Origin: JAZTZP01 sp045637525
Lineage (GTDB): Bacteria > Bacillota > Clostridia > UBA1381
Reading direction: 5' to 3'
Assembly: GCA_045637525.1 (NCBI GenBank)
Contig: JAZTZP010000119.1
Span: 1 to 64,000, forward strand
Length of the DNA: 64,000 nt
Positions 8,252 through 15,468 of the stretch are shown in pieces. Each line of letters starts with the position of its first letter. Positions within the stretch are counted from its first letter, which is position 1. Below the pieces are notes generated by a model. It ran no database searches, was not told where the DNA came from, and saw only the letters and a list, made by a program, of their open reading frames with translations. Position numbers and translations under genes: made by a program.

Positions 8252-9160
8252 TTGAAGATATTTGCTCCCGATTATTATAACGATTTCAAATGCATAGCCG
8301 GCGCTTGCCGGCACAACTGCTGTATCGGATGGGAGATTGATATAGACCCCGATACATACGAATACTACCTTTCCCTTTCGGGAGACTTCGCCGAGAGGCT
8401 TAAAAGCAACATTTCCTTTGACGGTGAAACTGCTTGTTTTTTACTGACCGGCAGCGAAGAACGCTGTCCGTTTCTCAATGAAAACAATCTTTGTGATATT
8501 ATACTTGAAGCCGGAGAAAATTCGCTGTGTCAGATATGTACCGACCATCCCCGTTTTCGTAACTTCTTTTCAGACCGGGCGGAAACGGGGCTCGGTTTAT
8601 GCTGTGAAGAAGCGTGCCGTATAATACTTTCAAAAAAGGATAAAACACGAATTGTTCTTATTTCCGACGACAAAGAAATCGACGAAGAGCCCGATGAAAC
8701 GGAACAATACTTTCTGAACTTCCGCAGTCGTCTTTTTGATACAGTCCGGAACAGGGAAAAGACCATAGACGAACGCATAAATGATATGCTTAAAATGTGC
8801 TGTTCGACACTTCCGGAAAAAAGCCTGTCCGAATGGGCTGATATTTATCTTGGTTTAGAGCATCTTGATGAGGAATGGGTTTTAAAACTTAAATCCCTTA
8901 AAGGCGACAACAAACAATCTTTCAGAACCGATACCGACTCCGAAACCGCACTCGAACAGCTTCTTGTTTATTTTCTTTACCGGCATCTTTCTCCGTACGG
9001 AAATATACCGGCACTCACAGCCTTTGCGGCGCTGAGCGTATATATTATAAGAAGCTTATCCTCCGGAGAATTAAACAATCTTGCGGAGGTAACAAGAATG
9101 TATTCATCTGAAATAGAGTATTCAGATGAAAATATGGAATTACTGCTTGAACTTCTTTAA
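8252..9160 (+). CDS. FliB/YkgJ-type Cys-cluster protein (annotated in relatives as flagellin lysine-N-methylase)
   Basis: 302 aa starting at TTG 8252 with AAAGGTGG 7 nt upstream. The N-terminal half carries a cysteine cluster: CIAGACRHNCCIGWEID near 14-30, ERCPFLNENNLCDI near 70-83, LCQICTDHPRFRNFF near 92-106 and GLCCEEAC near 113-120. This is the pattern of the YkgJ/FliB family, thought to bind zinc or an Fe-S cluster. Clostridial homologues are commonly named flagellin lysine-N-methylase after Salmonella FliB. No flagellar gene is present in this window, so the substrate is open. The C-terminal third is helical and unremarkable. Confidence 0.65.
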   Translation: MKIFAPDYYNDFKCIAGACRHNCCIGWEIDIDPDTYEYYLSLSGDFAERLKSNISFDGETACFLLTGSEERCPFLNENNLCDIILEAGENSLCQICTDHPRFRNFFSDRAETGLGLCCEEACRIILSKKDKTRIVLISDDKEIDEEPDETEQYFLNFRSRLFDTVRNREKTIDERINDMLKMCCSTLPEKSLSEWADIYLGLEHLDEEWVLKLKSLKGDNKQSFRTDTDSETALEQLLVYFLYRHLSPYGNIPALTAFAALSVYIIRSLSSGELNNLAEVTRMYSSEIEYSDENMELLLELL

Positions 9161-9175
9161 CAAAAGGAGCTACAT

Positions 9176-9597
9176 ATAAATAAAACAAAATCTCTCTTAC
9201 TCACAATTGCCGGAACCATGATAACCGGCATGGGAATAGGAATTTTTCTTACTCCGAATAAGCCGGGGACGATGTTTCCGGTATAGACACAATACTTTAT
9301 CACACATTGGGAAATTCCCCCGGTATAAGCTCAACATTTCAAGAATTGCATTTGTAATTTACCGACAAAGGCTCTGAAATCGCAAACAACTTAGTATCGA
9401 CCTCGCTAAGAGGTGTAACTCTGATTAATGTAGTAGGTGCCTATACCATGGAAGAGAAAAAAATGCTGTTTTGTGCATTAAAAGAAAGTGAAACCGCCAA
9501 CTTCCAGAGGAAAATCCTTGAAAAAGACAGTGAAGCATTTATAGTATTTTCGGAATCTCTACGAATTAAGGGTAATGGATTTTATTTATATAAATGA
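9176..9597 (+). pseudogene. Decayed yitT-family membrane protein gene
   Basis: Remains of a DUF161/DUF2179 (YitT) gene in three pieces. An AAAAGGAG site is followed at the right distance by ATA instead of ATG (9176), then a first membrane segment (SLLLTIAGTMITGMGIGIF). A frameshift follows near 9265, where the shifted frame gives DDVSGIDTILYHTLGNSPGI, the YitT VSGI..ILYH signature. After it the membrane core is missing, and the C-terminal DUF2179 domain resumes near 9362 (FTDKGSEIAN, RGVTLINVVGAYTMEEKKML) to TGA at 9597. Start-codon loss, frameshift and a large internal deletion together make it non-functional. It would have been third in the PRTase-fliB operon. Confidence 0.85.
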
Positions 9598-9626
9598 AAT
9601 GGGTGTTGCATCAACAACACCCATTT
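9597..9626 (+). terminator. Hairpin after the yitT remnant
   Basis: A 12-bp perfect stem AAATGGGTGTTG / CAACACCCATTT with a 6-nt loop directly after the yitT stop. There is only a short T-run at the end of the stem, so termination efficiency is uncertain; it also faces the convergent LRR remnant. Confidence 0.6.
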
Positions 9627-9640
9627 AAAGTTTCGGGAAA

Positions 9641-10001
9641 TTAATTCTTATTCATAATACCCTTTGCAGTCTCATATGCAAGACTGTAAAAAGCCTTTAC
9701 GGCGTTATCGTTCAGCTTTTCCGGAATAGTTATACTTGTTAAACCTGTACAAGCAACAAACGCACAATCACCTATATTTGTTACGCCGTTTGGAATAATT
9801 ACGTTTGTAAGAGAAGTGCAATTATAAAACGCATAATCATCTATACTTATTACAGGATACCTGCCAAGTGTATCGGGAATTACAATTTTACCCCCCCAAA
9901 AAAAAAATCAATGAAGCAACGTTATACGCAGTAACTATCAACAAGAATAATCCTAACAGCAAAAAATAAGCTGCTGTGTTTTTTTGCTGTTTATCTTTAA
10001 T
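9641..10001 (-). pseudogene. Frameshifted BspA-type leucine-rich-repeat protein gene
   Basis: The 3' part (9641 to about 9893) encodes two LRR_5/BspA repeats (YAFYNCTSLTNVIIPNGVTN and CAFVACTGLTSITIPEKL) and stops at TAA 9641. The 5' part encodes a single membrane helix (AAYFLLLGLFLLIVTAYNVA) in another frame. The two are separated by a T10-G7 tract on the minus strand (9891-9907); one G fewer would join them. The RBS-like GGAGGT (10007-10012) is followed 5 nt later by ATT rather than ATG in the correct frame, and the only ATG there reads into a different frame across an A7 run. So both the start and the middle look damaged, or the homopolymers are sequencing errors or switch points. Confidence 0.65.
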
Positions 10002-10026
10002 ATCATACCTCCAAATCCTGCATAAT

Positions 10027-10199
10027 TGAATGATGTATTGCCTTCGGCAATATGATGCATTTGCCTGGCAAATATGATGTTGCCTCACTTCGTTTCGCAA
10101 TGATGCGATGTTTGCCAAAGCATTAGCGAAGCGACATCATCAGGCAAAACCGTCATCATTAGTGAAACGCCATCATTTGCCGAAGGCAAACATCATTCA
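10027..10199. repeat. 173-bp imperfect palindromic element
   Basis: Terminal inverted repeats of about 24 bp (TTGAATGATGT, then TTGCCTTCGGCAA; mirrored at the right end) enclose a string of short hairpins built from ATGATG/CATCAT and TTGCC/GGCAA units. No coding capacity. It sits immediately upstream of the LRR remnant's ribosome site and downstream of the tRNA operon terminator, so it may have displaced the LRR gene's promoter. Confidence 0.75.
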
Positions 10200-10238
10200 A
10201 AAAACGCACCTTTGTCGGTAGACAAAAGTGCGTTTTTT
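10198..10238 (-). terminator. Terminator of the tRNA operon
   Basis: AAAAAACGCAC...GTGCGTTTTTT stem-loop closing the minus-strand tRNA cluster just after tRNA-Cys, with T6 on the transcribed side. Confidence 0.85.
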
Positions 10239-10240
10239 GT

Positions 10241-10315
10241 TGGAGGTGCCACCCGGATTTGAACCGGGGAGTAAAGGTTTTGCAGACCTTGGCCTTACCG
10301 CTTGGCGATGGCACC
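10241..10315 (-). tRNA. tRNA-Cys (GCA)
   Basis: 75-nt cloverleaf on the minus strand starting GGTGCCATCGCC. The anticodon loop CTGCAAA has anticodon GCA, the T-arm GGTTCAAATCC is normal, the acceptor stem GGTGCC/GGCACC is paired, and CCA is encoded. Confidence 0.95.
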
Positions 10316-10328
10316 GTATGTAATTTTT

Positions 10329-10366
10329 AAAAAGTAGACAAAAGTAAAATCTTTTGTCTACTTTTT
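10329..10366 (-). terminator. Perfect 16-bp hairpin between tRNA-Gly and tRNA-Cys
   Basis: AAAAAGTAGACAAAAG is followed by a 6-nt loop and its exact complement ending CTTTTT. It has the form of an A/T-flanked terminator inside the tRNA operon; it could reduce tRNA-Cys transcription or guide processing. Confidence 0.7.
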
Positions 10367-10367
10367 C

Positions 10368-10442
10368 TGGAGCGGAAGACGAGATTCGAACTCGCGACGT
10401 TCACCTTGGCAAGGTGACGCTCTACCACTGAGCCACTCCCGC
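10368..10442 (-). tRNA. tRNA-Gly (GCC)
   Basis: 75 nt, begins GCGGGAGTGGCTCAGTGG. The anticodon loop TTGCCAA has anticodon GCC, the T-loop GTTCGAATC is canonical, and CCA is encoded. Confidence 0.95.
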
Positions 10443-10448
10443 ATAAAG

Positions 10449-10524
10449 TGGTGCCTCCGGGTGGAATCGAACCGCCGACACAGGGATTTTCAGTCCCTTG
10501 CTCTACCGACTGAGCTACAGAGGC
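10449..10524 (-). tRNA. tRNA-Phe (GAA)
   Basis: 76 nt, begins GCCTCTGTAGCTCAGTCGG. The anticodon stem-loop GGGACTGAAAATCCC has anticodon GAA, the T-loop is GTTCGATTC, and CCA is encoded. Confidence 0.95.
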
Positions 10525-10598
10525 TAATAAAAGATTTTGAAATCCGCAATGTATGCGAAAAACAATATATCTCTTTTTTATTATCGTTTAAGATAATA

Positions 10599-10675
10599 TG
10601 GCGACCCGGATGGGGCTCGAACCCACGACCTCTAGCGTGACAGGCTAGCGTTCTAACCAACTGAACTACCGGGCC
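10599..10675 (-). tRNA. tRNA-Asp (GTC)
   Basis: 77 nt, begins GGCCCGGTAGTTCAGTTGG. Anticodon GTC in the loop of CTAGCCTGTCACGCTAG, T-loop GTTCGAGCC, CCA encoded. Confidence 0.95.
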
Positions 10676-10706
10676 AAATTAAATGCCGTTTCCGTGAGAA
10701 AAATTA

Positions 10707-10782
10707 TGGTGGGAGTTACAGGGCTCGAACCTGTGACATCCTGCTTGTAAGGCAGACGCTCTCCCAGCTGAGCTAAACTCCC
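10707..10782 (-). tRNA. tRNA-Val (TAC)
   Basis: 76 nt, begins GGGAGTTTAGCTCAGCTGG. The anticodon loop CTTACAA has anticodon TAC, the T-loop is GTTCGAGCC, and CCA is encoded. It is the first tRNA after the operon promoter. Confidence 0.95.
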
Positions 10783-10824
10783 ATACACCAAAATTTCATA
10801 TCATCGCTTAACGACAAGAACTAT

Positions 10825-10853
10825 TATAACAGAAATTCATGCTTTTGTCAATA
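10825..10853 (-). promoter_or_regulatory. Consensus promoter of the tRNA operon
   Basis: TTGACA (10848-10853), 17 bp, TATAAT (10825-10830) on the minus strand: both hexamers match the sigma-A consensus perfectly, as expected for a stable-RNA operon. The start point is about 35 nt before tRNA-Val. Confidence 0.9.
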
Positions 10854-10985
10854 GTTTTTTTAAAATTTTTTTGAAAATTTTTATTTTTTTTCTTTTTTGT
10901 TATATTATACCGAAAAGACAAGATTATTCTGCATTTCTTCTCTGTATTATTGCATAATCTATTTATATATGGAACCATGAAAAAA

Positions 10986-11015
10986 ACAAATCCGGTTGCT
11001 TATAACCGGATTTGT
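10986..11015 (-). terminator. Terminator of the acidic surface-protein gene
   Basis: 12-bp stem ACAAATCCGGTT / AACCGGATTTGT with a 6-nt loop and T6 on the minus-strand 3' side, about 30 bp after the stop codon. Confidence 0.9.
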
Positions 11016-11044
11016 ACACTATACTTCTGTAAATAAATTTAATC

Positions 11045-11809
11045 TTATTCAGTTACTTCTTCAGTTGCTTCCTCTGTAGCTGCTTCTTCTTCAGTTGCTT
11101 CCTCTTCAACTGCTTCTTCTTCAACTACTTCTTCTTCAACTACTTCTTCAACTGCTGAAACGATAACTACAGTCTCTGTAGCTTCTATGTAATCAACTGT
11201 GCATCCGAAAGACTCACTGATAGCTCTTAAAGGAACAAGTGTTCTGCTGTCGTCCTTAAGGAACGGAGCTGCGTCAAGTTCAACCTCTTCGCCATTTACA
11301 AACATCTTTGTGTTGTCGATTTGCATCATTATAACAACGTCGCCCTTTGCAGCTGTTATTGTCTGTGTTTCATTCTCCCAGTCAACTACTGCACCAAGTG
11401 CTTCAAATATAGCTCTTACAGGAACCATTGTTCTGTCGTTTACCAATTCAGGCAAAACGTCAAATTCAATCTTAGCGTTGTCAAGAACAACCTCTATGCC
11501 TTCGCCATCGAACTGTGAATAATCAACTGCTTCCTCTGTAACTACTTCAGTTGTTTCTTCTGTTGCCTCTTCTTCAGTAGCCTCTTCAGTTGTTTCTTCC
11601 TCTGTTGCTTCTTCTTCAGCAACTTCTTCAGTTGCTTCTTCTTCAGCAACCTCTTCAGTTGCCTCTTCCTCTGTTGCTTCAACTGTTTCTGTTGCTGTTA
11701 CTTCTGCTGCAGCTTCCTCAGTTGTCTCATCTGCTGCAAATGCTGCAAAAGAGCAAACTGTAACCATCATAGCTGTAAGTAATGCAATTATCTTCTTTGT
11801 TTCTTTCAT
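11045..11809 (-). CDS. Secreted copper-amine-oxidase-N protein with acidic TEE/EEA repeats
   Basis: 254 aa. Signal peptide (MKETKKIIALLTAMMVTVCS, cleavage near AFAA). Residues about 27-90 are a low-complexity run of EEATEE/EEVAEE units. Residues about 97-215 are a copper amine oxidase N-terminal domain with two NDRTMVPVRAIFEALG / DDSRTLVPLRAISESFG motifs. The C-terminus is a second acidic repeat (EEVVEEEAVEEEATEE). The overall charge is strongly negative, suggesting a cell-wall stalk or cation-binding surface protein; no enzymatic residues are seen. AAGGAG lies before the ATG and a perfect promoter is 50 bp upstream, so it is a monocistronic and probably highly expressed gene. The DNA of the repeats is itself repetitive and prone to length change. 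Confidence 0.85.
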   Translation of the reverse strand: MKETKKIIALLTAMMVTVCSFAAFAADETTEEAAAEVTATETVEATEEEATEEVAEEEATEEVAEEEATEEETTEEATEEEATEETTEVVTEEAVDYSQFDGEGIEVVLDNAKIEFDVLPELVNDRTMVPVRAIFEALGAVVDWENETQTITAAKGDVVIMMQIDNTKMFVNGEEVELDAAPFLKDDSRTLVPLRAISESFGCTVDYIEATETVVIVSAVEEVVEEEVVEEEAVEEEATEEEAATEEATEEVTE

Positions 11810-11861
11810 AATTAAAACATCTCCTTAAATTTTTTTTGCAGTTTATCTGCGTACATAAAAC

Positions 11862-11890
11862 ATTATAAACAATTTTTTCCCAATTGTCAA
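11862..11890 (-). promoter_or_regulatory. Consensus promoter of the acidic surface-protein gene
   Basis: TTGACA (11885-11890), 17-bp spacer, TATAAT (11862-11867) on the minus strand; both hexamers are perfect. Confidence 0.9.
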
Positions 11891-12017
11891 TATTTTTTTC
11901 GTTTTTATTATAACTTATATAAAATAATTACATAAATTTTGTATAGTTTTGTTATGCTTTGCAAATATAAATCAAAAATACCCGTAATTCCGTTGCTTTT
12001 TGATAAAACAAACGAAC

Positions 12018-12250
12018 TTATTTCAAAACAGCCCGTATTCTCTTTTCAGCAACAACTCTGTATTCCATTACATCCTTCCTGTTTTCGTATAGCTTACTAA
12101 TAAAATCCTTCATGCCGCCCAAAATTTCTTCAAGCTCTGATATTTTTCCTTTACCATATTTTCCTGCTTTGCAATCGAAATTATGTTCTCTGATGTATAG
12201 ATACCTTTTTTGAAATACTGCGTTGTAAATACGGATTCGGTTACTGTCTA
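12018..12250 (-). pseudogene. Remnant of an unrecognised gene
   Basis: No open frame covers this stretch, but two minus-strand frames give protein-like sequence that joins by a single frameshift near 12120. Upstream reads FTTQYFKKGIYTSENIISIA followed by KQENMVKEKYQSL. Downstream reads EILGGMKDFISKLYENRKDV and then MEYRVVAEKRIRAVLK to a TAA at 12018. I do not recognise the family. The 5' end runs into the TIR element at 12271. The rest of the 11.9-12.5 kb gap is AT-rich and holds nothing else I can support. Confidence 0.45.
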
Positions 12251-12270
12251 AGTCTCATGGAAAGCCACTG

Positions 12271-12394
12271 GGGACGTCAGACTGTCGAAAAACTCAAAAT
12301 TCATGCATAATCAAATTAAACAAATCGCATTAAACTGATGTTTGTCAGAAGCAAAATTTCCGAAAACAGCAATTATTCGACAGTCTGACGTCCC
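12271..12394. mobile_element. 124-bp MITE-like element with 19-bp perfect terminal inverted repeats
   Basis: GGGACGTCAGACTGTCGAA at 12271-12289 is mirrored exactly at 12376-12394. The interior is AT-rich and non-coding. Flanks AGCCACTG and CATTTCGGG-side sequence extend the symmetry imperfectly. The size and structure are those of a non-autonomous transposable element; the matching transposase is not in the window. Confidence 0.8.
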
Positions 12395-12454
12395 GAAATG
12401 GCTCAATTCAATCATTTTCTTCATTTTAGCATATAAAAACCACTTGTCAGCCAA

Positions 12455-12490
12455 CAAAAAACATTACCCGTAGAATAGGTAATGTTTTTG
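12455..12490 (-). terminator. Terminator of the glycan-utilisation locus
   Basis: CAAAAAACATTACC / GGTAATGTTTTTG stem 38 bp beyond the GH29 stop, with a T-run on the minus-strand 3' side. It marks the end of the long minus-strand gene run beginning at 41.6 kb. Confidence 0.8.
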
Positions 12491-12528
12491 TTGAATTTTA
12501 TCTTCTGAAAAATACAGCTTACGGAAAA

Positions 12529-13536
12529 TCATTTTTCAGCAACCTTTTTTAAAATTTCCACAGACGGTGCCGGAATTCTTCCTAAAGCATCAGGTCCGAT
12601 ATTTAGAAGATAATTTACTCCGAGTTTTTTTAGTTTTTCTTTTGTTTTAACTATATCCTCCGGAGTTTTCCAGTTATGATCATGATATGAAAAACCCCAT
12701 GTGTCATTCATTGTGGCGGCTGTTTCATATAAGCCCAAAGGAGACGGCTTTATGCCTCCTATGTCCGAATAATCAACATTCTCGGGATTTTCGTCAATCG
12801 TATCCGGAATTGTATTATCTCCGAATGAAACATAATCGTATTTTCCATTGCCCAGTCTTGAATTTATAAGACAGTCCGGTTGCAGTTGTTTAACCGTATT
12901 ATAAATTAATTCGCTTTGTTCTTCACTTATCGTCATAGGCACATCAAACCACGCAAGGAAAATATCTCCGTAATTTGACATAATTTCTTTAACCTGAGGC
13001 AAAATTTTACGTTCAAAGCATCTTGAAAAATTCTTTTCATCCTTAAAATCCCAGCTATTGTCCCATGTTGTTCCGCATGGCTTTATATGATTTGACAAAT
13101 ATCCGCCGCCGTCAGGATCATGCCAGTCCAAATCCTGAGAATAGTATATACCGAGCTTCATATCATATTTTTTGCACGCATCTGCAAGCTCTTTTAAAAT
13201 ATCCCTGTGAAACGGAGTCGCATCATATACATTAAATTTATCAACATATGATCGGTACATTGCAAAGCCGTCATGATGTTTTGTTGTAAACACAAGATAT
13301 TTCATTTTGCAATCCTTTGCAAATGAAACGATTTTTTCGGCATCAAAATACACAGGATTAAACGCACTTGCGAGCTTTTCATATTCCTTTATCGGTATTT
13401 GAAACTGCGACTGAATCCACTCGGCGTAAACATCGCCTTTTTGTCCATCCCATTCTCCGGCAAGAAGTGAATACAGTCCCCAGTGTATCATCATTCCGTA
13501 TTGTAATTTTTTATAAAGCTCTACATTTTTATTCAT
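12529..13536 (-). CDS. GH29 alpha-L-fucosidase
   Basis: 335 aa, no signal peptide, therefore cytoplasmic: probably releases fucose from imported oligosaccharides. GH29 hallmarks: GMMIHWGLYSLLAGEWDG at the N-terminus (about 14-31), AKDCKMKYLVFTTKHHDGFA (about 75-94), YDMKLGIYYSQDLDWHDP, and the nucleophile segment LAWFDVPMT (Asp about 199). The protein is shorter than typical 450-residue GH29 enzymes because it lacks the C-terminal beta-sandwich. GAGGAA precedes the ATG. It is the last gene of the locus, 37 bp after the GH20 gene. The acid/base cannot be assigned by eye, as it varies within GH29. Confidence 0.88.
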   Translation of the reverse strand: MNKNVELYKKLQYGMMIHWGLYSLLAGEWDGQKGDVYAEWIQSQFQIPIKEYEKLASAFNPVYFDAEKIVSFAKDCKMKYLVFTTKHHDGFAMYRSYVDKFNVYDATPFHRDILKELADACKKYDMKLGIYYSQDLDWHDPDGGGYLSNHIKPCGTTWDNSWDFKDEKNFSRCFERKILPQVKEIMSNYGDIFLAWFDVPMTISEEQSELIYNTVKQLQPDCLINSRLGNGKYDYVSFGDNTIPDTIDENPENVDYSDIGGIKPSPLGLYETAATMNDTWGFSYHDHNWKTPEDIVKTKEKLKKLGVNYLLNIGPDALGRIPAPSVEILKKVAEK

Positions 13537-13573
13537 TGTAAATTCCTCTTTTCCTTTATGTTTATTCGGCTTT

Positions 13574-15448
13574 TCATACTGTCGATGCCGTTATAATATT
13601 CAGATGTGCATGATTATTTACAAACGGTTTTTCCAAGCTCGTAACTACACCGCCTCTATTATAATACAGTCTTTCTTCTTCGAGCTCTTCCAATACAGCA
13701 AGCCTTCCGTCACAAAATTCATTCAAACGCCTTGTTGCAGTGTTTAGCCTTGTTATAAGACCACCGAATCTTAAATCAATAATCTCCATGCCAAACGGCT
13801 TATTCATGAGTTCCCACTGCTTAACGTACACATTATAGGTTTCTCTGACCTTTTCACTCAAGTCATTAAAATCCGATGCACATTTTTTTAATACACTAAT
13901 ATCCTTATCAACATAAGCCCTCAGCATATTTTTTGAGACTTGAGATTTAATCACCAAAACCTCAATCAGCTTTTTATAATAATCGAATAAAAGCTCCATT
14001 CCTGCCGGCACATTCACCTTATTGATTCTTTCAAGCTTCTTTTTATAAATTCCGTACATATCTTCATTTTCAAAGCATTTATCAAGCAACCCCATAAGCG
14101 GATCATTATACAAAACCTGCTTTGAAGTAGAAATCCACGGCACAGCACGTTTTTCTTCATCCAGATCATCAAGCTCCAGGGCTAAAAACGATTCCATTTC
14201 CATGCCCGTACACTGCTTAAATCTTTTTTCAAGATGTTTAGCATTATCATAATAATTATACTCTGCAAAAAGCTGAAGTCCGGGAAGTACCGTATAAAAA
14301 GGAACCTCAGCACCGTTGTCTCCCCATACTGTTGCAAAAACCTTTTTTATATTATTTTTACGGCATAACTCAAGTGACGGAATCATACTGTCAAAGCTGA
14401 GCTTATTATGAACACCAAGCCCTACCCATGTATGTATGCCTCCTGCAAAAACTATTTCGTGTCTCAGCTCCTTATGCTTTTCAAACATAGCCTCAACAGT
14501 ATCTTTTTTATTTGAATAATCCCAATAAACAAGCGAAAGTCCTTCGGGAATTTTCTCTTTTAAATCCTCAGGAAACTCGGCTTCTGTATTATAATAACTT
14601 CCATTTGAAACAAACCTGAAGAACATATCGCTCCACATCATAGGCTCAAAACCGTATTTTTCCGCAATCGCACATACCTTTTCCAGATGACGTATCAGCA
14701 CATCAGTTCTGTCGAAGTCTTCTGTGTGAATTTCCTTATAACGCCCTTTTGTAACTTCGCCTGCTTCATCCATGCCTATATGAATCGCTTTTGCAGAAGT
14801 GCATTCACGCCAAGATCTGAACATAGCTTCAATAAACTCGTATGTCTGAGGCTCATCAATAAGGAGTATATCATTTGTATCTTTTACAGAATTCATAGCA
14901 TTCCATTTAAGCGGTACAGAAAGATGCCCAAGAGTCTGAATACACGGAACAAGCTCTATACCCAAAGTATTTGCCGTATCATCTATGCTTTTTAGTTCAG
15001 CCTTTGAATAACGTCCGCGCATATATCCAAAATACGGATAATTGTCTATTTCATACGTATCCTCAGTATAAAGCATCGCATAATTTATACCCATACCTGC
15101 AAGTCTCGCAAAAACCTCTTTTATTGCGTCAACCTTTAAAACCGCATTTCTTGAACAGTCAATCATAACACCACACCGTTCAAATTTAGCTGTTTCATGC
15201 ACTTCCTCAAAGCTATCTTCTTCAAGCATTCCGCAAAGAATAGTGCAGGCTCGGTATAAATTTGTCTGTCCGTTGTATGTAATAGAATAGCCGTCATCAG
15301 ATTTTACGATATGCAATCCATTCGCTCCGTCTTCTTCAACATACACATTAATACCTGAAGAAGCCAACTCAAATCCTCTTACTCTTGCAACCATTTCAAG
15401 GCCTTTTGAGATTTTTTTATCAATATATATAAAATTAAAACTAATCAT
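13574..15448 (-). CDS. GH20-family exo-beta-hexosaminidase
   Basis: 624 aa without signal peptide. The N-terminal alpha/beta domain (1-90) is followed by the TIM barrel (about 90-400): FERCGVMIDCSRNAVLKVDA, then the catalytic Asp-Glu pair in AIHIGMDEAGEV (about 224-225), WSDMFFRF, and VFATVWGDNG near 380. In GH20 the Glu is the acid and the Asp helps the substrate N-acetyl group act as nucleophile. The C-terminal 220 residues are helical and unassigned, as in the large clostridial GH20 subgroup. Probable substrate: terminal beta-linked GlcNAc or GalNAc of internalised glycans. AGAGGTG precedes the start; GH95 is 20 bp upstream. Confidence 0.82.
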   Translation of the reverse strand: MISFNFIYIDKKISKGLEMVARVRGFELASSGINVYVEEDGANGLHIVKSDDGYSITYNGQTNLYRACTILCGMLEEDSFEEVHETAKFERCGVMIDCSRNAVLKVDAIKEVFARLAGMGINYAMLYTEDTYEIDNYPYFGYMRGRYSKAELKSIDDTANTLGIELVPCIQTLGHLSVPLKWNAMNSVKDTNDILLIDEPQTYEFIEAMFRSWRECTSAKAIHIGMDEAGEVTKGRYKEIHTEDFDRTDVLIRHLEKVCAIAEKYGFEPMMWSDMFFRFVSNGSYYNTEAEFPEDLKEKIPEGLSLVYWDYSNKKDTVEAMFEKHKELRHEIVFAGGIHTWVGLGVHNKLSFDSMIPSLELCRKNNIKKVFATVWGDNGAEVPFYTVLPGLQLFAEYNYYDNAKHLEKRFKQCTGMEMESFLALELDDLDEEKRAVPWISTSKQVLYNDPLMGLLDKCFENEDMYGIYKKKLERINKVNVPAGMELLFDYYKKLIEVLVIKSQVSKNMLRAYVDKDISVLKKCASDFNDLSEKVRETYNVYVKQWELMNKPFGMEIIDLRFGGLITRLNTATRRLNEFCDGRLAVLEELEEERLYYNRGGVVTSLEKPFVNNHAHLNIITASTV

Positions 15449-15468
15449 AATTCACCTCTTAAAAACTA

